This document shows positions 1 to 10,482 of a stretch of 64,000 nt of DNA, in pieces. The DNA is from Whitmania pigra (Eukaryota > Annelida > Clitellata > Hirudinida > Haemopidae): NCBI GenBank assembly GCA_021613335.1, contig JAJTWR010000296.1, positions 1 to 64,000 of the forward strand. Direction: 5' to 3'. The notes beneath the pieces were generated by a model. It made no database searches, was not told the DNA's origin, and was given only the letters and a program-made list of their open reading frames with translations. The position numbers were made by a program, and so were the translations under genes. The number at the start of each line of letters is the position of its first letter. The stretch's first letter is position 1.

Positions 1-3000
1 AAATATGATTTTTAGGGATCGATCAAAGTTGAAATTTTTTGAGGGTCTATTGCGGGATGATTTGGTTTGTTAGGGGTCTACTACGGGTTAAAATATTTTT
101 AAAAAATTCTAACATGAAAAATTTAAAAATTTTTGTAAGGGTCCTCCCTTGGATAAAATATGATTTTTAGGGATCGACCAAAGTTGAAATTTTTTTAGGG
201 TCTATTGCGGGATGATTTGGTTTGTTAGGGGTCTACTACGCGGTAAAATAGTTTTAAAAAATTCGAACATGAAAAATTTAAAAATTTTTGTCAGGGATGA
301 AATATGATTTATAAGGGTCGACAAAAATTGAAATTTTTTGAGGGTCTATTGCGGGATGATTTGGTTTGTTAGGGGTCTACTACGGGTTAAAATATTTTAA
401 AAAAATTCGAACATGAAAAATTTAAAAATTTTTGTAAGGGTCCTCCCTTGGATGAAATATGATTTTTAGGGATCGATCAAAGTTGAAATTTTTTGAGGGT
501 CTATTGCGGGATGATTTGGTTTGTTAGGGGTCTACTACGGGTTAAAATAGTTTTAAAAAATTCGAACATGAAAAATTTAAAAATTTTTGTCAGGGATGAA
601 ATATGATTTATAAGGACCGACAAAAATTGAAATTTTTTGAGGGTCTATTGCGGGATGATTTGGTTTGTTAGGGGTCTACTACGGGTTAAAATATTTTTAA
701 AAAATTCGAACATGAAAAATTTAAAAATTTTTGTCAGGGATGAAATATGATTTATAAGGGTCGACAAAAATTGAAATTTTTTGAGGGTCTATTGCGGGAT
801 GATTTGGTTTGTTAGGGGTCTACTACGGGTTAAAATATTTTTAAAAAATTCGAACATGAAAAATTTAAAAATTTTTGTCAGGGTCCTCCCTTATATGAAA
901 TATGATTTTTAGGGATCGACCAAAGTTGAAATTTTTTGAGGGTCTATCGCGGGATGATTTGGTTTGTTAGGGGTCTACTACGGGAAAATAGTTTTAAAAA
1001 ATTCGAACATGAAAAATTTAAAAATTTTTGTCAGGGATGAAAATGATTTATAAGGGTCGACAAAAATTGAAATTTTTTGAGGGTCTATTGCGGGATGATT
1101 TGGTTTGTTAGGGGTCTACTACGGGTTAAAATAGTTTTAAAAAATTCGAACATGAAAAATTTAAAATTTTTTGTCAGGGATGAAATATGATTTATAAGGG
1201 TCGACAAAAATTGAAATTTTTTGAGGGTCTATTGCGGGATGATTTGGTTTGTTAGGGGTCTACTACGGGGTAAAATAGTTTTAAAAAATTCGAACATGAA
1301 AAATTTAAAAATTTTTGTCAGGGATGAAATATGATTTATAAGGGTCGACAAAAATTGAAATTTTTTGAGGGTCTATTGCGGGATGATTTGGTTTGTTAGG
1401 GGTCTACTACGGGGTAAAACAGTTTTAAAAAATTCGAACATGAAAAATTTAAAAATTTTTCTTAGGGATGAAATATGATTTATAAGGGTCGACAAAAATT
1501 GAAATTTTTTGAGGGTCTATTGCGGGATGATTTGGTTTGTTAGGGGTCTACTACGGGTTAAAATATTTTAAAAAAATTCGAAAATGAAAAATTTAAAAAT
1601 TTTTGTAAGGGTCCTCCCTTGGATGAAATATGATTTTTAGGGATCGATCAAAGTTGAAATTTTTTGAGGGTCTATTGCGGGATGATTTGGTTTGTTAGGG
1701 GTCTACTACGGGTTAAAATATTTTTAAAAAATTCGAACATGAAAAATTTAAAAATTTTTGTAAGGGTCCTCCCTTGGATGAAATATGATTTTTAGGGATC
1801 GATCAAAGTTGAAATTTTTTGAGGGTCTATTGCGGGATGATTTGGTTTGTTAGGGGTCTACTACGGGTTAAAATATTTTTAAAAAATTCTAACATGAAAA
1901 ATTTAAAAATTTTTGTAAGGGACCTCCCTTGGATAAAATATGATTTTTAGGGATCGACCAAAGTTGAAATTTTTTTAGGGTCTATTGCGGGATGATTTGG
2001 TTTGTTAGGGGTCTACTACGGGGTAAAATAGTTTTAAAAAATTCGAACATGAAAAATTTAAAAATTTTTGTCAGGGATGAAATATGATTTATAAGGGTCG
2101 ACAAAAATTGAAATTTTTTGAGGGTCTATTGCGGGATGATTTGGTTTGTTAGGGGTCTACTACGGGTTAAAATATTTTTAAAAAATTCGAACATGAAAAA
2201 TTTAAAAATTTTTGTAAGGGTCCTCCCTTGGATGAAATATGATTTTTAGGGATCGATCAAAGTTGAAATTTTTTGAGGGTCTATTGCGGGATGATTTGGT
2301 TTGTTAGGGGTCTACTACGGGGTTAAAATAGTTTTAAAAAATTCGAACATGAAAAATTTAAAAATTTTTGTCAGGGATGAAATTGATTTATAAGGACCGA
2401 CAAAAATTGAAATTTTTTGAGGGTCTTGCGGGATGATTTGGTTTGTTAGGGGTCTACTACGGGTTAAAATATTTTTAAAAATTCGAACATGAAAAATTTA
2501 AAAATTTTTTGTCAGGGTCCTCTTATATGAAATATGATTTTTAGGGATCGACCAAAGTTGAAATTTTTTGAGGGTCTATCGCGGGATGATTTGGTTTGTT
2601 AGGGGTCTACTACGGGTTAAAATATTTTTAAAAAATTCGAACAGGAAAAATTTAAAAATTTTTGTAAGGGTCCTCCCTTGGATAAAATATGATTTTTAGG
2701 GATCGACCAAAGTTGAAATTTTTTGAGGGTCTATTGCGGGATGATTTGGTTTGTTGGGGGTCTACTACGGGTTAAAATATTTTTAAAAAATTCGAACATG
2801 AAAAATTTAAAAATTTTTGTAAGGGTCCTCCCTTGGATAAAATATGATTTTTAGGGATCGACCAAAGTTGAAATTTTTTTAGGGTCTATTGCGGGATGAT
2901 TTGGTTTGTTAGGGGTCTACTACGGGGTAAAATAGTTTTAAAAAATTCGAACATGAAAAATTTAAAAATTTTTGTCAGGGATGAAATATGATTTATAAGG

Positions 3001-6000
3001 GTCGACAAAAATTGAAATTTTTTGAGGGTCTATTGCGGGATGATTTGGTTTGTTAGGGGTCTACTACGGGTTAAAATAGTTTTAAAAAATTCGAACATGA
3101 AAAATTTAAAAATTTTTGTCAGGGATGAAATATGATTTATAAGGGTCGACAAAAATTGAAATTTTTTGAAGGTCTATTGCGGGATGATTTGGTTTGTTAG
3201 GGGTCTACTACGGGGTAAAATAGTTTTAAAAAATTCGAACATGAAAAATTTAAAAATTTTTCTTAGGGATGAAATATGATTTATAAGGGTCGACAAAAAT
3301 TGAAATTTTTTGAGGGTCTATTGCGGGATGATTTGGTTTGTTAGGGGTCTACTACGGGTTAAAATATTTTTAAAAAATTCGAAAATGAAAAATTTAAAAA
3401 TTTTTGTAAGGGTCCTCCCTTGGATGAAATATGATTTTTAGGGATCGATCAAAGTTGAAATTTTTTGAGGGTCTATTGCGGGATGATTTGGTTTGTTAGG
3501 GGTCTACTACGGGTTAAAATATTTTTAAAAATTCGAACATGAAAAATTTAAAAATTTTTGTAAGGGTCCTCCCTTGGATGAAATATGATTTTTAGGGATC
3601 GATCAAAGTTGAAATTTTTTGAGGGTCTATTGCGGGATGATTTGGTTTGTTAGGGGTCTACTACGGGTTAAAATATTTTTAAAAAATTCGAACATGAAAA
3701 ATTTAAAAATTTTTGTAAGGGTCCTCCCTTGGATGAAATATGATTTTTAGGGATCGATCAAAGTTGAAATTTTTTGAGGGTCTATTGCGGGATGATTTGG
3801 TTTGTTAGGGGTCTACTACGGGGTAAAATAGTTTTAAAAAATTCGAACATGAAAAATTTAAAAATTTTTCTAAGGGATGAAATATGATTTATAAGGGTCG
3901 ACAAAAATTGAAATTTTTTGAGGGTCTATTGCGGGATGATTTGGTTTGTTAGGGGTCTACTACGGGTTAAAATATTTTTAAAAAATTCGAACATGAAAAA
4001 TTTAAAAATTTTTGTCAGGGATGAAATATGATTTATAAGGATCGACAAAAATTGAAATTTTTTGAGGGTCTATCGCAGGATGATTTGGTTTGTTAGGTGT
4101 CTACTTCGGGTAAAAATAGTTTTAAAAAATTCGAACATGAAAAATTTAAAAATTTTTCTAAGGGATGAAATATTTTTAAAAAATTCGAACATGAAAAATT
4201 TAAAAATTTTTGTCAGGGATGAAATATGATTTATAAGGGTCGACAAAAATTGAAATTTTTTGAGGGTCTATTGCGGGATGATTTGGTTTGTTAGGGGTCT
4301 ACTACGGGTTAAAATATTTTAAAAAAATTCGAACATGAAAAATTTAAAAATTTTTGTAAGGGTCCTCCCTTGGATAAAATATGATTTTTAGGGATCGACC
4401 AAAGTTGAAATTTTTTGAGGGTCTATTGCGGGATGATTTGGTTTGTTAGGGGTCTACTACGGGGTAAAATAGTTTTTAAAAATTCGAACATGAAAAATTT
4501 AAAAATTTTTCTAAGGGATGAAATATGATTTATAAGGGTCGCCAAAAATTGAAATTTTTTGAGGGTCTATTGCGGGATGATTTGGTTTGTCAGGGGTCTA
4601 CTACGGGGTAAAATAGTTTTAAAAAATTCGAACATGAAAAATTTAAAAATTTTTGTCAGGGATGAAATATGATTTATAAGGGTCGACAAAAATTGAAATT
4701 TTTTGAGGGTCTATTGCGGGATGATTTGGTTTGTTAGGGGTCTACTACGGGTTAAAATAGTTTTAAAAAATTCGAACATGAAAAATTTAAAAATTTTTGT
4801 CAGGGATGAAATATGATTTATAAGGGTCGACAAAAATTGAAATTTTTTGAGGGTCTATTGCGGGATGATTTGGTTTGTTAGGGGTCTACTACGGGTTAAA
4901 ATATTTTTAAAAAATTCGAACATGAAAAATTTAAAAATTTTTGTAAGGGTCCTCCCTTGGATGAAATATGATTTTTAGGGATCGACCAAAGTTGAAAATT
5001 TTTGAGGGTCTATTGCGGGATGATTTGGTTTGTTACGGGTCTACTACGGGGTAAAATAGTTTTAAAAAATTCGAACATGAAAAATTTAAAAATTTTTGTC
5101 AGGGATGAAATATGATTTATAAGGATCGACAAAAATTGAAATTTTTTGAGGGTCTATCGCAGGATGATTTGGTTTGTTAGGTGTCTTCTCGGGTAAAAAT
5201 AGTTTTAAAAAATTCGAACATGAAAAATTTAAAAATTTTTCTAAGGGATGAAATATGATTTATAAGGGTCGCGCAAAAATTGAAATTTTTTGAGGGTCTA
5301 TTGCGGGGATTTGGTTTGTTTGTTAGGGGTCTACTACACGGGGTTAAAATAGTTTTAAAAAATTCGAACATGAAAAATTTAAAAATTTTTGTCAGGGATG
5401 AAATATGATTTATAAGGGTCGAAAAATTGAAATTTTTTGAGGGTCTATTGCGGGATGATTTGGTTTGTTAGGAGTCTACTACGGGTTAAAATAGTTTTAA
5501 AAAATTCGAACATAAAAAATTTAAAAATTTTTCTAAGGGATGAAATATGATTTATAAGGGTCGACAAAAATTGAAATTTTTTGAGGGTCTATTGCGGGAT
5601 GATTTGGTTTGTTAGGGGTCTACTACGGGTTAAAATATTTTTAAAAAATTCGAACATGAAAAATTTAAAAATTTTTGTAAGGGTCCTCCCTTGGATGAAA
5701 TATGATTTTTAGGGATCGACCAAAGTTGAAATTTTTTGAGGGTCTATTGCGGGATGATTTGGTTTGTTAGGGGTCTACTACGGGTTAAAATATTTTTAAA
5801 AAATTCGAACATGAAAAATTTAAAAATTTTTGTAAGGGTCCTCCCTTGGATAAAATATGATTTTTAGGGATCGACCAAAGTTGAAATTTTTTGAGGGTCT
5901 ATTGCGGGATGATTTGGTTTGTTAGGGGTCTACTACGGGGTAAAATAGTTTTAAAAAATTCGAACATGAAAAATTTAAAAATTTTTCTAAGGGATGAAAT

Positions 6001-9000
6001 ATGATTTATAAGGGTCGACAAAAATTGAAATTTTTTGAGGGTCTATTGCGGGATGATTTGGTTTGTTAGGGGTCTACTACGGGTTAAAATATTTTTACAA
6101 AATTCGAACATGAAAAATTTAAAAATTTTTGTAAGGGTCCCCCTTGGATGGATGAAATATGATTTTTAGGGATCGACCAAAGTTGAAAATTTTTGAGGGT
6201 CTATTGCGGGATGATTTGGTTTGTTAGGGGTCTACTACGGGGTAAAATAGTTTTAAAAAATTCGAACATGAAAAATTTAAAAATTTTTCTAAGGGATGAA
6301 ATATGATTTATAAGGGTCGACAAAAGTTGAAATTTTTTGAGGGTCTATCGCGGGATGATTTGGTTTGTTAAGGGTCTACTACGGGTTAAAATATTTTTTA
6401 AAAATTCGAACATGAAAAATTAAAAAATTTTTGTCAGGGATGAAATATGATTTATAAGGGTCGACAAAAATTGAAATTTTTTGAGGGTCTATTGCGGGAT
6501 GATTTAGTTTGTTAGGGGTCTACTACGGGTTAAAATATTTTTAAAAAATTCGAACATGAAAAATTAAAAAATTTTTGTCAGGGATGAAATATGATTTATA
6601 AGGGTCGACAAAAATTGAAATTTTTTGAGGGTCTATTGCGGGATGATTTGGTTGGTTTGTAGGGGTCTACTACGGGTTAAAATATTTTAAAAAAATTCGA
6701 ACAGGAAAAAATAAAAATTTTTGTAAGGGTCCTCCCTTGGATAAAAATATGCTTTGGGATCGCACCAAAGTTGAAATTTTTTGAGGGTCTATTGCGGGAT
6801 GATTTGGTTTGTCAGGGGTCTACTACGGGTTAAAATAGTTTTAAAAAAATTCGAACATGAAAAATTTAAAAATTTTTGTCAGGGATGAAATATGATTTAT
6901 AAGGGTCGACAAAAATTGAAATTTTTTGAGGGTCTATTGCGGGATGATTTGGTTTGTTAGGGGTCTACTACGGGTTAAAATAGTTTTAAAAAATTCGAAC
7001 ATGAAAAATTTAAAAATTTTTGTCAGGGATGAAATATGATTTATAAGGGTCGACAAAAATTGAAATTTTTTGAGGGTCTATTGCGGGATGATTTGGTTTG
7101 TTAGGGGTCTACTACGGGTTAAAATATTTTTAAAAAATTCGAACATGAAAAATTTAAAAATTTTTGTAAGGGTCCTCCCTTGGATGAAATATGATTTTTA
7201 GGGATCGACCAAAGTTGAAAATTTTTGAGGGTCTATTGCGGGATGATTTGGTTTGTTAGGGGTCTACTACGGGGTAAAATAGTTTTAAAAAATTCGAACA
7301 TGAAAAATTTAAAAATTTTTGTCAGGGATGAAATATGATTTATAAGGATCGACAAAAATTGAAATTTTTTGAGGGTCTATCGCAGGATGATTTGGTTTGT
7401 TAGGTGTCTACTTCGGGTAAAAATAGTTTTAAAAAATTCGAACATGAAAAATTTAAAAATTTTTCTAAGGGATGAAATATGATTTATAAGGGTCGACAAA
7501 AATTGAAATTTTTTGAGGGTCTATTGCGGGATGATTTGGTTTGTTAGGGGTCTACTACGGGGTAAAATAGTTTTAAAAAATTCGAACATGAAAAATTTAA
7601 AAATTTTTGTCAGGGATGAAATATGATTTATAAGGGTCGACAAAAATTGAAATTTTTTGAGGGTCTATTGCGGGATGATTTGGTTTGTTAGGAGTCTACT
7701 ACGGGTTAAAATAGTTTTAAAAAATTCGAACATAAAAAATTTAAAAATTTTTCTAAGGGATGAAATATGATTTATAAGGGTCGACAAAAATTGAAATTTT
7801 TTGAGGGTCTATTGCGGGATGATTTGGTTTGTTAGGGGTCTACTACGGGTTAAAATATTTTAAAAAATTCGAACATGAAAAATTTGATAATTTTTGTAAG
7901 GGTCCTCCCTTGGATGAAATATGATTTTTAGGGATCGACCAAAGTTGAAATTTTTTGAGGGTCTATTGCGGGATGATTTGGTTTGTTAGGGGTCTACTAC
8001 GGGTTAAAATATTTTTAAAAAATTCGAACATGAAAAATTTAAAAATTTTTGTAAGGGTCCTCCCTTGGATAAAATATGATTTTTAGGGATCGACCAAAGT
8101 TGAAATTTTTTGAGGGTCTATTGCGGGATGATTTGGTTTGTTAGGGGTCTACTACGGGGTAAAATAGTTTTAAAAAATTCGAACATGAAAAATTTAAAAA
8201 TTTTTCTAAGGGATGAAATATGATTATAAGGGTCGACAAAAATTGAAATTTTTTGAGGGTCTATTGCGGGATGATTTGGTTTGTTAGGGGTCTACTACGG
8301 GTTAAAATATTTTTACAAAATTCGAACATGAAAAATTTAAAAATTTTTGTAAGGGTCCTCCCTTGGATGAAATATGATTTTTAGGGATCGACCAAAGTTG
8401 AAAATTTTTTGAGGGTCTATTGCGGGATGATTTGGTTTTTGTAGGGTCTACTACGGGGTAAAATAGTTTTAAAAAATTCGAACATGAAAAATTTAAAAAT
8501 TTTTCTAAGGGATGAAATATGAGATTTATAAGGGTCGACAAAAGTTGAAATTTTTTGAGGGTCTCGCGGGATGATTTGGTTTGTTAAGGGTCTACTACGG
8601 GTTAAAATATTTTTTAAAAATTCGAACATGAAAAATTTAAAAATTTTTGTCAGGGATGAAATATGATTTATAAGGGTCGACAAAAATTGAAATTTTTTGA
8701 GGGTCTATTGCGGGATGATTTAGTTTGTTAGGGGTCTACTACGGGTTAAAATATTTTTAAAAAATTCGAACATGAAAAATTTAAAAATTTTTGTCAGGGA
8801 TGAAATATGATTTATAAGGGTCGACAAAAATTGAAATTTTTTGAGGGTCTATTGCGGGATGATTTGGTTTGTTAGGGGTCTACTACTACGGGTTAAAATA
8901 ATTTTAAAAAAATTCGAACAGGAAATTTAAAAATTTTTGTAAGGGTCCTCCCTTGGATAAAATATGATTTTTAGGGATCGACCAAAGTTGAAATTTTTTT

Positions 9001-10260
9001 AGGGTCTATTGCGGGATGATTTGTTTGTTAGGGGTCTACTACGGGGTAAAATAGTTTTAAAAATTCGAACATGAAAAATTTAAAAATTTTTGTCAGGGAT
9101 GAAATATGATTTATAAGGGTCGACAAAAGTTGAAATTTTTTGAGGGTCTATCGCATGATGATTTGGTTTGTTAAGGGTCTACTACGGGTTAAAATATTTT
9201 TTAAAAATTCGAACATGAAAAATTTAAAAATTTTTCTAAGGGATGAAATATGATTTATAAGGGTCGACAAAAGTTGAAATTTTTTGAGGGTCTATCGCGG
9301 GATGATTTGGTTTGTTAAGGGTCTACTACGGGTTAAAATATTTTTTAAAAATTCGAACATGAAAAATTTAAAAATTTTTCTAAGGGATGAAATATGATTT
9401 ATAAGGGTCGACAAAAGTTGAAATTTTTTGAGGGTCTATCGCGGGATGATTTGGTTTGTTAAGGGTCTACTACGGGTTAAAATATTTTTTAAAAATTCGA
9501 ACATGAAAAATTTAAAAATTTTTGTCAGGGATGAAATATGATTTATAAGGGTCGACAAAAATTGAAATTTTTTGAGGGTCTATTGCGGGATGATTTAGTT
9601 TGTTAGGGGTCTACTACGGGTTAAAATATTTTTAAAAAATTCGAACATGAAAAATTTAAAAATTTTTGTAAGGGTCCTCCCTTGGATAAAATATGATTTT
9701 TAGGGATCGACCAAAGTTGAAATTTTTTGAGGGTCTATTGCGGGATGATTTGGTTTGTTAGGGGTCTACTACGGGGTAAAATAGTTTTAAAAAATTCGAA
9801 CATGAAAAATTTAAAAATTTTTGTCAGGGATGAAATATGATTTATAAGGGTCGACAAAAATTGAAATTTTTTGAGGGTTTATTGCGGGATGATTTGGTTT
9901 GTTAGGGGTCTACTACGGGTTAAAATATTTTTAAAAAATTCGAACATGAAAAATTTAAAAATTTTTCTAAGGGATGAAATATGATTTATAAGGGTCGACA
10001 AAAATTGAAATTTTTTGAGGGTTATTGCGGGATGATTTGTTTGTTAGGGGTCTACTACGGGGTAAAATAGTTTTAAAAAATTCGAACATGAAAAATTTAA
10101 AAATTTTTCTAAGGGATGAAATATGATTTATAAGGGTCGACAAAAATTGAAATTTTTTGAGGGTCTATTGCGGGATGATTTGGTTTGTTAGGGGTCTACT
10201 ACGGGTTAAAATATTTTTTAAAAATTCGAACATGAAAAATTTAAAAATTTTTGTAAGGGA
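1..10260. repeat. Satellite array, about 146-156 bp units
   Basis: More than 10 kb of head-to-tail, roughly 150-bp units, continuing beyond the left edge. Each unit holds the boxes gaaattttttgagggtcta, gcgggatgatttggtttgtt, aggggtctactacggg, an A/T-only box, and ttcgaacatgaaaaattt. Two unit classes alternate irregularly. The longer (about 154 bp) carries a gggtcctcccttgg segment followed by gggatcgaccaaagttg. The shorter (about 146 bp) has cagggatgaaatatgattta and gggtcgacaaaaattg. Units differ by a few bases and small indels. Blocks of several units are repeated at longer distances (about 1.78 kb and 2.2 kb). Short ORFs inside are by-products of the repeat and have no coding character. The array stops within a unit at about 10,260. 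Confidence 0.97.
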
Positions 10261-10482
10261 TGATTTTGTAAGCTAAGTCAATAATGAATTAATATTTGTT
10301 GTTTATTATTTTATTGCACCGCATAATTTTATTTTAATTAGCAAAACTTAATTAATCCTAGAATAAGCAGTATTTAGTATCTTTTAAGTAATTCGACTAG
10401 TACCTTTTAATAACATGTCAAACCAAGCAGTAATTCAAATGACCAGATAAAACATTTCTAATTTGATTTGAAATAATTTAAT
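10261..10482 (+). other. AT-rich gap between satellite and HECT ORF
   Basis: About 220 bp of unique AT-rich sequence between the last satellite unit and the HECT start codon. It must hold any promoter and 5' leader of the HECT gene unless these lie inside the satellite. I see no clear TATA or initiator match that stands out from the AT background. Confidence 0.5.

Noticed and set aside
5177..8683. Minus-strand ORFs in the satellite (64-88 codons)
   Set aside because: They repeat with the satellite unit and vary with its indels; no coding constraint.
1..10260. CRISPR-like or protein-coding tandem repeat
   Set aside because: There is no constant repeat/variable spacer pattern; whole units are similar, and the genome is an animal's.
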